Shown here: piece by piece, positions 38,267 to 46,154 of the stretch | Position numbering within the stretch: the stretch's first letter is position 1 | Layout: every line of letters begins with the position of its first letter | Source of the DNA: CAVWDU01 sp963753815 | GTDB lineage: Bacteria; Pseudomonadota; Gammaproteobacteria; Pseudomonadales; Halieaceae | NCBI GenBank assembly: GCA_963753815.1 | Contig: CAVWDU010000002.1 | Coordinates: forward strand, 141,567-205,566 | Direction of reading: 5' to 3' | DNA: 64,000 nucleotides | Position numbers and translations under genes: made by a program | The notes under the pieces: model-generated | Seen by the model: only the letters and a program-made list of their open reading frames with translations | Databases searched by the model: none | What the model was told of the DNA's origin: nothing

Positions 38267-38763
38267 GGCCTGCCTCCTGTACATTGCTGCAGCAATCGCC
38301 TCAGGGCGTTCTGCATGTGGATAGGCGCACCCCGGTGCGCAACCCACGATCCTGTGGGAGGCAGGCCTCTTTAGCAATCAGTTGGAAGCGACCCGCGTAT
38401 CCTCACTGCGGGCCATTATGTCTAGCAAGGAAGCCAGGGAAACCGCATGGCACGAGTGGCTGCGCGCGCTCGTTCAGGATTGACAGGATAGGAATGCCAT
38501 GCCCAACGCCGCGAACAGGATTTTTGGGTCAATAGATGGAAACTTCGACAGATCTGCAGGCCCTGTCAACACAATCAGCAAGGATGTCTACTCTCGATAG
38601 ACCGTTTATATGCTCTTGGAACAGCGTGGTTGCCGCCGCCGCAGCGCTCTGCATTTAGTCCAGGAAATCGAGAGCCGGTGAGATTGCGGTGATGCCAGGC
38701 TACGCCCGCACCAGTATTCGTAAGCCCTGATGAGAACCTCGCCCTTTGATACCGAGGCCCCGG
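38267..38763. other. Intergenic region beside the IS110 remnant
   Basis: About 500 bases. The first part is likely the IS110 left flank. No coding frame, RNA gene or repeat can be supported. Confidence 0.4.
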
Positions 38764-39729
38764 TTAGGGTTCCCACCGGTAGCGGAACATCAGCCCGGTG
38801 ACGTACTGGTCGAAGTCTACGCTTTCGAGGTTGGACTCCCAGTCCGAGTAGATGTAGTACAGCTCGGCGTCCCAGCGTGGCGACAGCGTCAACTCCAACT
38901 GCGTATGAATGCGGTCCCGCTCATCAGAGCGATCCTCACCAATAGACGGTGTAACCGAGCTGTAATCCCTGTCCAGGTACCGGTAGGACAATTCAAAACG
39001 TGCGTCTTTGCCGAACAGCGTCAAGCGGTGCACGTAGCGCGCCTTGAAGGTGTTGCCCGCGTAGTCAAAGCGCGCGGCATCGGCATCTTCGTCGCGGTAC
39101 TTGTAGCCAATATTGATGAACCATGGTTTGCCGGGAGGAAAATGGTACAGATCGACCTCGCCGATGACGGTAGTGGCATCGCGGCCGGGATTCACATCGT
39201 TGGTCTTGTCTGCGTACACAACGCCACCGCGCGCGAACCAGCCCCTGGCAAAAAAGCCCGATACGTAGGGCGATATGCGCCCCAGCTCCAGGAAAGATTC
39301 ATCGTCCAGGTCCGAATTGACATAAAACCCGGACAGTCCGACGTCCGCCCCGCCGAGGTCCTTCTTCAGGTCTGCACTGAGTATGTGCGAGTTCTGGTCG
39401 ACCTCGGAAAAATCCTGGTAGTCCAGAATGTTGTAACTGTAGCTGAGGTCCAGCTCAACGGTCTTCCCAAAGAGCTGGGTATACCCCAGGGTAGCCTCGG
39501 CACGCAGCGCGGTATCACTCTCCTCACTGCTCAGATCGAGTTCGTCTAGCGAAACTACGCTGTCATACTCGGCGCCGCCTTCCAGTTCGACAAAGAACCG
39601 TGGCCCGTCTTCATCCTCCGGCTCATCCTGTGCCAGCACGCCTGTGGCTGGAACTGCGATCAGGAAAAAGGCGAGTACCGATATGGACCGCGTCACTCGC
39701 TCACCCGGCTGTAGAAATAGCACCATCAT
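38764..39729 (-). CDS. Outer-membrane beta-barrel protein
   Basis: 321 aa with a signal peptide (SISVLAFFLIAVPATGVLAQ) and an acidic linker (DEPEDEDGPR). The rest alternates hydrophobic and polar residues in amphipathic strands ending with aromatics: TVELDLSYSYNI, PWFINIGYKYRD, ARFELSYRYLDRD, WDAELYYIYSDWESN. The final strand LMFRYRWEP ends like a Bam-recognised barrel. About 12-14 strands are likely. AGGAAGG lies before ATG 39729. No transport role is evident; it resembles the barrel of surface-lipoprotein assembly modifiers only in general style. Confidence 0.75.
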   Translation of the reverse strand: MMVLFLQPGERVTRSISVLAFFLIAVPATGVLAQDEPEDEDGPRFFVELEGGAEYDSVVSLDELDLSSEESDTALRAEATLGYTQLFGKTVELDLSYSYNILDYQDFSEVDQNSHILSADLKKDLGGADVGLSGFYVNSDLDDESFLELGRISPYVSGFFARGWFARGGVVYADKTNDVNPGRDATTVIGEVDLYHFPPGKPWFINIGYKYRDEDADAARFDYAGNTFKARYVHRLTLFGKDARFELSYRYLDRDYSSVTPSIGEDRSDERDRIHTQLELTLSPRWDAELYYIYSDWESNLESVDFDQYVTGLMFRYRWEP

Positions 39730-39812
39730 ACGCGCAAGACCTTCCTGTCAGTCGCTGAACCACCTCGCAAGGGGAGGCGGGCTGGCTCATCTCGATCTGT
39801 TGATACGGAAGC

Positions 39813-40892
39813 TTATTCGCCGCCGATGACATCGGGGCAGCGGAAGCTGCTCACCGAGCGCAGTACCGAGAGGGCCTCGGAAGGCTCTGCGAGCTCTGAC
39901 TTGGTGAGTACCGGCACGCCGGTGATGGCACTGGCTTCCTGCGACAACATGGGTGAACAGCTGAATATACCCGTCAGCGCCGTGACTTGATGGCCACAGG
40001 AGCGCAGCATGGAGACACCGCCGTGTGCCGCAACGGCATCGCCGCAGGCAAACACCAGGCCGGAAAGACGCTCTGTGAGCTCGCGGTCGCGCAGCAGTGC
40101 ACCGGTCTCCTCCTGCAGTAGTCCGTCGGCTATTTCCATGACCACCACATCACAACCGGCGGCTTCAGCTGCGCTGAGCAAACGCCAGATACCCTCCTTG
40201 ATCCGCTCGATCGGCGTGAGATAGGTCGTCGCCATACCCACGTCACAGAAGTCGGCGACAAAGTGTGCGCCGCTGTCCTCGTACTGGTGGTAGTCACCGA
40301 AGGAACCTGTGCCAGTTGCCTTGATGGCACCGACGCGCAGTCCCGCCAGGCGCAGGCCGTGGCTGAGTTTTGCAGTGGCGAGGGTTTTCCCCGAATTCAT
40401 GGAGGTCCCCACCACGGCAATCAAGGGTACTGACGTGGGTGCGCTCTCGCTGTCAATGACGTAAGACTCGAGGTTAACTGTCTCTCCGTCACGATTGGCA
40501 ACGCAGCCGAGGGGCAGCACCCTTGTCGCAGGACGCACACGTTCGTTTTTGTACCTGGCGCGCCCCAGGCAGCCGCCACCGGCGAGCATGTCGGTGCCGC
40601 TGGGGTCGATTTCCGCAACCCCTTCAAACTGGTCCGGGGCGTAGCGCGCGCCGCAGGGCATCACCACCAGGTCGCCGGGGAACAGCGTGGCGCGCCGACC
40701 TGAACTCAGCTGGATGCCGCGATGCTGACCGATGTCCAGCACTCTGGCGAGGATGAGATCGCCGGGCTTCACCGCGCTGTAGTTCTGGTGCAGGGACACG
40801 GCGTCGGCCTGATCCACCCGGCGAGCGGCAAAACACCAGTGTGCCTTGCTCAACAGGGTAACGGGGTCGTTGGTAATGGCTTTCAGCGTCAT
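39813..40892 (-). CDS. P-loop NTPase (MobB / DUF1611-like), function unknown
   Basis: 359 aa. Residues ~155-165 contain a Walker A loop in VVGTSMNSGKTLATAKLSHG, followed by GLRVGAIKATGTGSFGDYH and a Walker-B-like CDVVVMEIADGLLQEE. This layout, with 'GSGKTT-like' loop and K-A-TG signature, is that of deviant P-loop proteins such as MobB or DUF1611. The N-terminal ~140 residues form a beta-rich domain with DLILARVLDIGQHRGIQL. Two Cys-containing patches (MPCGARY, LGCVANRDG) might bind metal. It lies 45 bases after an alpha/beta hydrolase gene, a likely partner. Reaction unknown. Confidence 0.65.
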   Translation of the reverse strand: MTLKAITNDPVTLLSKAHWCFAARRVDQADAVSLHQNYSAVKPGDLILARVLDIGQHRGIQLSSGRRATLFPGDLVVMPCGARYAPDQFEGVAEIDPSGTDMLAGGGCLGRARYKNERVRPATRVLPLGCVANRDGETVNLESYVIDSESAPTSVPLIAVVGTSMNSGKTLATAKLSHGLRLAGLRVGAIKATGTGSFGDYHQYEDSGAHFVADFCDVGMATTYLTPIERIKEGIWRLLSAAEAAGCDVVVMEIADGLLQEETGALLRDRELTERLSGLVFACGDAVAAHGGVSMLRSCGHQVTALTGIFSCSPMLSQEASAITGVPVLTKSELAEPSEALSVLRSVSSFRCPDVIGGE

Positions 40893-40937
40893 GGCTGGTC
40901 TCCTTTTCGGAAAAGAGGTGTCGGTAAGTGTGGGTAG

Positions 40938-41753
40938 TCAATCTTTTCTGCAAACGCGAAGTGCGAGGCCACCGTGCTGCGCACAAACGCTGAAGCGGTG
41001 ATCGCAGTCCTGCAGCACTGTGAGCCGGGCGGTGGCTGGCAGGCCGAGCAACGCCTGGCCCTCATTGACCGCGGCCACGTAACGGCGGGCCCGCTCAAGT
41101 CGATGGGCACCCTGCTGTTCATCTACCTGCAGATTCTGGCGCAGTGATACTTCTCTGGCGGTGTCGTTTTCACCGACGTAGACGCTGATGCGACGCTGCA
41201 GGTAGCTGCGCAAGCCGGATCTCATCAGGCGGCTCCATCGCTGTCGTCGATTCAAGGAATCGCCAATGCCGTAGGGATAGGCCACAGCGTCTTCCGGAAA
41301 GGTGTACCACCCAGCAGCGCCGAGATGCAGGTCTCCCACGGCTTCCGGGTACAGCATGGCGAATCGATGCGCCAGCTGCGCCCCGCCTGAAAAGCCGAAT
41401 ACATCCAGCGGCCCATGGAACGCCGAATCCATGCCCCTCAGGGTGGAGAGCAGCGCCAGTATCGTTTTGTCGGGACGCGCGCGTCGGGTGATACGCTGGT
41501 AAACGGGCCACTTGTCCGCAGAGAAATGCGGCACAACCACGATTCGTCCGGAGGCTTCCGCCGCTTCTGCAAAGGCGCGGGACAGCTCGCCGGTATCGCG
41601 GGAAATACCGTGCAATGTCAGCAGCGGGGCTTGCGACCCGAGCTTGCCGGGCACGATGATCGTGGATTCCAGAACGCCGGCGGCGCAGACAGAGAGGACG
41701 GTGTCGCCCGCTGCCTGCGCTGCCTCCTCCTGGCTCAGATTCTCATAGTGCAT
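40938..41753 (-). CDS. Alpha/beta hydrolase
   Basis: 271 aa starting MHYENLSQEEAAQAAGD. The oxyanion region is PLLTLHGISRDTGEL, the nucleophile elbow is DVFGFSGGAQLAHRFAMLY (G-x-S-x-G), and VYVGENDTARE and LQDCDHRFSVC carry the probable acid and His of the triad. This architecture suits an esterase or polyhydroxyalkanoate-depolymerase-like enzyme. ATG 41753 is favoured over 41792. Probably transcribed with the P-loop gene downstream; the pairing may be meaningful. Confidence 0.82.
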   Translation of the reverse strand: MHYENLSQEEAAQAAGDTVLSVCAAGVLESTIIVPGKLGSQAPLLTLHGISRDTGELSRAFAEAAEASGRIVVVPHFSADKWPVYQRITRRARPDKTILALLSTLRGMDSAFHGPLDVFGFSGGAQLAHRFAMLYPEAVGDLHLGAAGWYTFPEDAVAYPYGIGDSLNRRQRWSRLMRSGLRSYLQRRISVYVGENDTAREVSLRQNLQVDEQQGAHRLERARRYVAAVNEGQALLGLPATARLTVLQDCDHRFSVCAQHGGLALRVCRKD

Positions 41754-42253
41754 GGTGCTTGCTCTCCCTGATCGTAAATGGGGTTGGAACATTAGCTACA
41801 ACGCCAGCCCTGCACGCCTATTCCCCCGCTTGCAAAATTTTTTTGCAGCCTGCCAGGCCACCGCCGACGCTGGCACTCAATTGACGGGAATAAAATGAAT
41901 CCGCAGGCGTTGTAGGTGTATAGGCGGTCGCGACTCCCCTTCGGCGAACAGCGACCCGTATAGACTCGTGAAAAACTATGTCTCTTGAAGTATCAGATGC
42001 TAGCTGGAGGCCCTTGCTTGAGGTTAAATGGGCGTGCTGGCACACCCATGTGCCTGGGGGAATGGATAGCCTCACCCAAATTAAAGCGGGGAAAGGCGTC
42101 ACGGCCACGGAGGCCACATTGCCTATGAGACCTCTCGTCGATCGGTATAGCGATGGACGGAGCCGGCCGCCTGACATTGGCGCAGTAAAGCCGGAATGGG
42201 GCGTTTGCAAGATCATCAGGCAGCCGCAGCGGCGGCGCCATAGTGGGCAGGCT
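41754..42253. other. Divergent intergenic region upstream of the ECF sigma gene
   Basis: About 500 bases without a credible gene; open frames on both strands have no family character. It should hold the sigma-factor promoter. I could not pick out a GGAAC/TCTGA-like autoregulated ECF promoter with confidence. Confidence 0.4.
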
Positions 42254-42778
42254 ATGACCTCAGATTTTCGCGAAGAACTGGTTTCACTACTGCCGCGACT
42301 GCGGCGCTTCGCAATGACGCTGACAGGCGACTTGGACCAGGCTGACGATCTCGTCCAGCAGGCCTGCGAAAAAGCGCTCCTGAAGCAGGACCAGTGGCAG
42401 GTCGGCACACGACTGGACTCATGGGTATATCGAATCATTCAGAACCAGCACATCGATCTGCTGCGCAGCCAGGGTCGACGTTCTGAACATCTTCACGAGG
42501 ACTCGGTGGAGGAACAGGTAGATGCCAGCAGCAAAGGCCTGCCCGAAAGAGAAAACATGCTCAGCGTGCTGTCGCGCGTTATTAACGAGCTGCCTGAAGA
42601 GCAGCGCATGGTGATGCTGCTGGTCGCTGTTGAAGAACACAGCTACCGCGAGGCTGCAGACACGCTAATGATACCCGTGGGTACCGTGATGAGCCGCCTG
42701 GCCAGGGCCAGGGACAGGATCACGGCGATTTTGGAAGATGCCGACGCGGGCCCGGAAAGAGGACAGGAAAATGCGTGA
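42254..42778 (+). CDS. ECF (RpoE-like) sigma factor
   Basis: 174 aa. Region 2: LPRLRRFAMTLTGDLDQADDLVQQACEKAL and LDSWVYRIIQNQHIDLLRSQ. Region 4: INELPEEQRMVMLLVAVEEHSYREAADTLMIPVGTVMSRLARARDRI. The linker is acidic. The gene's end overlaps the anti-sigma start by 8 bases (ATGCGTGA). Typical autoregulated pair; the regulon may include the neighbouring protease/ATP-grasp cluster, but no promoter evidence was found. Confidence 0.93.
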   Translation: MTSDFREELVSLLPRLRRFAMTLTGDLDQADDLVQQACEKALLKQDQWQVGTRLDSWVYRIIQNQHIDLLRSQGRRSEHLHEDSVEEQVDASSKGLPERENMLSVLSRVINELPEEQRMVMLLVAVEEHSYREAADTLMIPVGTVMSRLARARDRITAILEDADAGPERGQENA

Positions 42779-43550
42779 TGACCACAACGAACTGGTGGCG
42801 CTACACGACGGAGAGTTATCCGGCCAGGACGCGTCTGACGCCAAACATCGGCACCTGGAAGATTCAGAAGCCAGGGCCTTTCTCGAACAGCTGGCACGGG
42901 CGGATAAAGCCTTTGCCGACGCCGCTGACGAAATGCTGGATATGCCCGTGCCGTCCAGGCTGGTCGACGCAATTCGCCAGTCCGAGGCCCGGTCACAGGC
43001 ACAGCCGGAGTCACTAAAAGAGCCGCAGCCTGAGCCGCAAACGGCGGAAATTATCACCTTCCCCCGCCGCCGCGGCCTGGTGGGGCTGGCGATCGCCGCT
43101 GGCGTGGCCGCCGTGATTGCCACCAACACCGAGCTGTTCCAGCTAACCGGGAAACCGGCCCTCGAACCGGCGGCTGCCGGCTACGCAGGACTATTGCAGG
43201 ATGTCATGGAATCCACACCCAGCGGCCAGGTCCGCAGCAGCGCTGACGGTACCGTCAGCATTTTGCTCATGGTGTCCTTCAGGACCAGTGCTGCCGGCTA
43301 TTGCCGCGAGTTTATGAGATCACAGGGCGACGCAGAGTTCTCCGGTGTGGCCTGCCGCGACGACGCCGGCAGCTGGGAGATTGTGAGTCAGGAGCGTATG
43401 CCGAGCGCAGCCTTTGGTGAGGACTACCGGGTCGCAGAAGGCCATGCGGAGGGAGCAGAGCTACCGCCGACACTGGGCCAGACCACAGAGCTGAGCTACG
43501 CGGAGGAGCAAGCGGCGATCCAGTCGGGCTGGCAGAACTCAGGGCGGTAG
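42771..43550 (+). CDS. Anti-sigma factor, transmembrane
   Basis: 259 aa. The N-terminal cytoplasmic part (DDHNELVALHDGELSGQDAS) is of anti-sigma type, though without a clear zinc H-x3-C-x2-C motif. One transmembrane helix near 105 (GLVGLAIAAGVAAVIATN) leads to a periplasmic domain of about 130 residues with two Cys in YCREFMRSQGDAEFSGVACRD, possibly a disulfide. ATG 42771 follows AGAGGACAGGAAA. The gene's 3' end overlaps the end of the convergent subtilase gene by 12 bases, so the two are tail to tail. Confidence 0.85.
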   Translation: MRDDHNELVALHDGELSGQDASDAKHRHLEDSEARAFLEQLARADKAFADAADEMLDMPVPSRLVDAIRQSEARSQAQPESLKEPQPEPQTAEIITFPRRRGLVGLAIAAGVAAVIATNTELFQLTGKPALEPAAAGYAGLLQDVMESTPSGQVRSSADGTVSILLMVSFRTSAAGYCREFMRSQGDAEFSGVACRDDAGSWEIVSQERMPSAAFGEDYRVAEGHAEGAELPPTLGQTTELSYAEEQAAIQSGWQNSGR

Positions 43551-45658
43551 TGGTCGAAGCAACAGGCTGCGGCCGGCAAGGCCGCGGCCAAATACCGGGT
43601 CAGTCCCGGGCTGGCCCAGATCCAGAGTGTCGGCCCGCAGCGCCTCCAGTGCCGATTCCGGATCTGCAGAAACGCTGAGTCTCTGCAGCAACAGCCCTGA
43701 CACGACCGGTGCAGCAAACGAAGTGCCGGTAAAGGGGCGAATCTCGCCGTTTTCAGCGGCCGCATACACATCGACGCCCGGTGCCGAAAATTCCACGTGG
43801 TTGCCACGGCCCGAGCGTCGGTAGGCCCGTCCGGCCTGATCCACCGCAACCACGCCGATCACGCTGGGGTAGGCGGAGGGATAGCGCGGTTTTGCGAAGG
43901 GACCGTCATTGCCTACCGCTGCAACGATGAAGGTTCCCTGAGCTCTCAGGCGCGCAAGTGCCCGCTCCACGACCTCGTTGGGTGGTCCTGCGAGACTCAT
44001 GTTCACAACACGCACTTGCTGTTCTGCCAGCCAGGCGAGCGCGCTCACGAGGCTGTCGGTGGATGCGATCAGATCTGCGCGGGCGTCCCGGAAGAACACC
44101 GAGGCCGAGTAGAGACGGGCACCCACCGCCATGCCAGTGAAAGATTCGGATCGTCCCACTAGCAAGGATGCTACGGCCGTGCCGTGGTCGCCCGTTGTTT
44201 CCTGGGTAACCGGTACAAACTGCCGCTGCTGAATGCCGGCGCCGGCGAGAACCGGATGCTGTAGGTTCACGCTGCTGTCGACGATACCGACGCGCAGATC
44301 AGCCTGTGCATCAATGGTGTTGGCGCGGTACAGGCCGGCGCCGGCGGCACTGCGCCCGAGAGTCTGCGCGAGCGCAAAGCCGTGGTTGAAGTCGACTGCT
44401 GCATCGGGGTAGCGCTGAGCGATATCAGCCTTGACCTGGCCGAGGCCGGCACTGCCCTGAATCACGAACCGGCCCAGGGAATCACCCAGGCGACCCAGGT
44501 CTTTGATCGAGACAGGGCGGAGCTGTGGGCTGGCTGCAATGGCTGCTACGTCGTCAGCAGTCGCCATCACCAGTAGCTCATCACGAGCAACGAAAAGACT
44601 CGGTTTGAGCTCGACCATACTCAGAAGGCGATCTGCCGATCGCTCTTCCCGGCTTCCGGCTGTGAGACCTTCTCCGTATTCGGGGGCGTCTGACCCAGAG
44701 TACCCGTCGTCCTCGTACTCCTCATCCCGCTCGTATTCGTCGTTGTATTCGTCGTCGTAGCGGTCGTCTAGCTCGTCCTCCAGGTAGTCGTCCGCGTCGT
44801 CCTCCGAGTAGTCGTCCAGATACTCCTCCCAGGAGTCTTCCAGGGCGTCCTCGGCGGCTTCTTCCGCAGCGTCCTCGGCGGCTTCCTCCGCGGCTTCTTC
44901 GGCGGCTTCTTCCGCAGCGTCCTCGGCGGCTTCTTCCGCAGCGTCCTCGGCGGCCTCTTCCGCAGCGTCCTCGGCGGCCTCTTCCGCAGCCTCCTCGGCA
45001 GCTTCCTCGGCCGCTTCCTCGGCAGCTTCCTCGGCGCTTCTTCGGCGGCTTCTTCGGCGGCCTCTTCCGCAGCGTCCTCGGCCGCTTCCTCGGCCGCTTC
45101 CTCGGCCGCTTCCTCGGCCGCTTCCTCGGCAGCTTCCTCGGCGGCTTCCTCGGCGGCTTCCTCGGCGGCTTCCTCGGCGGCTTCCTCGGCCGCTTCTTCT
45201 GCGGCTTCCTCGGCAGCTTCCTCCGCGGCCTCCTCCGCGGCTTCCTCCGCGGCCTCCTCCGCGGCCTCCTCGGCAGCTTCTTCGGCGGCCTCCTCGGCAG
45301 CTTCCTCGGCCGCTTCTTCTGCGGCTTCCTCGGCGGCTTCCTCCGCGGCTTCCTCCGCGGCTTCCTCGGCGGCTTCCTCCGCGGCTTCCTCGGCGGCTTC
45401 TTCGGCGGCTTCTTCGGCGGCTTCTTCGGCGGCCTCCTCCGCGGCTTCCTCAGCCGCTTCTTCCGCGGCCTCCTCGGCTCCTTCCTGTGCCACTACCCCC
45501 GTGGGGTTAGTGGCGACACAGCAGAAGGCAAGCAGCAATGTGCCTGTGAAAACGCCGGGGCGCCTGCGCGGTAAAACGTCAAAATGCCCGTTGCATCGGA
45601 AAGGATTCGCTGTGTGCCGCTGGAAGTACGTCAAAAATGAGATGGATCCGGTTTTCAT
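43539..45658 (-). CDS. Secreted subtilisin-like protease with long (AAEE)n stalk, one frameshift in the repeat
   Basis: C-terminal ~300 residues are a peptidase S8 domain with the full triad: Asp in VGIVDSSVNLQHP, His in GDHGTAVASLLVG, Ser in FTGTSFAAPVVSGLL, and oxyanion Asn in VAAVGNDGPF. Upstream in the same frame (44618 to ~45030) runs an acidic Tyr/Asp/Glu region (EEYLDDYSEDDADDYLEDE) preceded by Ala-Ala-Glu-Glu repeats. At about 45034 the unit is one base short; beyond it the repeats and a signal peptide (GVFTGTLLLAFCCVATNPTG, cut near VVAQ) lie in the next frame. Joined, the protein is ~700 aa. Start is uncertain: ATG 45658 overlaps the hydroxylase gene by 80 bases. Repeat-tract slippage could be error or phase switching. 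Confidence 0.75.
44840..45480 (-). repeat. 12-base tandem repeat encoding (Ala-Ala-Glu-Glu)n
   Basis: Around fifty near-identical 12-base units, on the plus strand mostly GCGGCTTCCTCG variants, coding AAEE with occasional AAED. The Ala codons vary (GCC, GCG, GCT) while the Glu/Asp pattern is kept, so purifying selection acts on the protein. A single shortened unit near 45034 (CTCGGCGCTTCTTC) changes the reading frame. The helix-forming, strongly acidic composition suggests a long rigid stalk. Confidence 0.9.
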
Positions 45659-46154
45659 CACCCTCGTTCCAGGCTTCGTGGACTTTGTTGTTGTCAAACC
45701 ACCAGAGCTCGCCGTTCCGGAGCCGCTGTGTTTCCCCGTCCACCCGGAGCATAGAGCCCTCGGTAGACCTCAGCACGAGGTGGAACCGTGCGTGCACAAG
45801 GTAGTAAGCACCGCGGTCAATATGTGGATATACGCGTTTGCCGGGCGGAAGGTTTACGATCTTCACGCGCCCGGGCAGGCCGCCCAGGCTGTCGGCTGCC
45901 GACTGTATAAACCTGCGGGCGTGCGGGAATGCCACGGAACCGCTGGTCCAACGGCTCTCGAGCACGTCGCGGCGGGGCCTGCCGGCGATGGCCGACTTGC
46001 GAAGACCGCGCAGCGGAATAGACAGGGCTTCGCGCTGCACGCGAATCTTGTCCTGGCGCCCTGTGGCCTGCTCCCAGGCGCCGTCAAGTGCGGCTATCTC
46101 ACTGAGAAACGGGGTGGTATCTATGCCATCACGGATGAGGCTGAAGTTGCACAT
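45579..46154 (-). CDS. Aspartyl/asparaginyl beta-hydroxylase-type 2-oxoglutarate oxygenase
   Basis: 191 aa. The double-stranded beta-helix core shows RVYPHIDRGAYYLVHARFHL (first metal His with acidic partner), LRNGELWWFDNNKVHEAWNEG and ENRIHLIFDVL (distal His and following Arg), the pattern of the Asp_Arg_Hydrox family that hydroxylates Asp/Asn or free amino acids. LPGRVKIVNLPPG precedes the core. It overlaps the upstream 7TM/ATP-grasp gene by 34 bases and lies just before the Asp/Glu-rich subtilase, which makes that protein an attractive substrate (inference). Confidence 0.85.
   Translation of the reverse strand: MCNFSLIRDGIDTTPFLSEIAALDGAWEQATGRQDKIRVQREALSIPLRGLRKSAIAGRPRRDVLESRWTSGSVAFPHARRFIQSAADSLGGLPGRVKIVNLPPGKRVYPHIDRGAYYLVHARFHLVLRSTEGSMLRVDGETQRLRNGELWWFDNNKVHEAWNEGDENRIHLIFDVLPAAHSESFPMQRAF

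Noticed and set aside
38746..39549. Plus-strand open frame of 267 codons
   Set aside because: Shadow of the outer-membrane barrel gene on the minus strand, which has a signal peptide and barrel pattern.
44768..45040. Basic Arg/Lys/Pro-rich C-terminus read from the repeat (RKLPRKRPRKLPRR type)
   Set aside because: It arises only because of the one-base phase change; the other phase gives the acidic linker that joins the protease domain.
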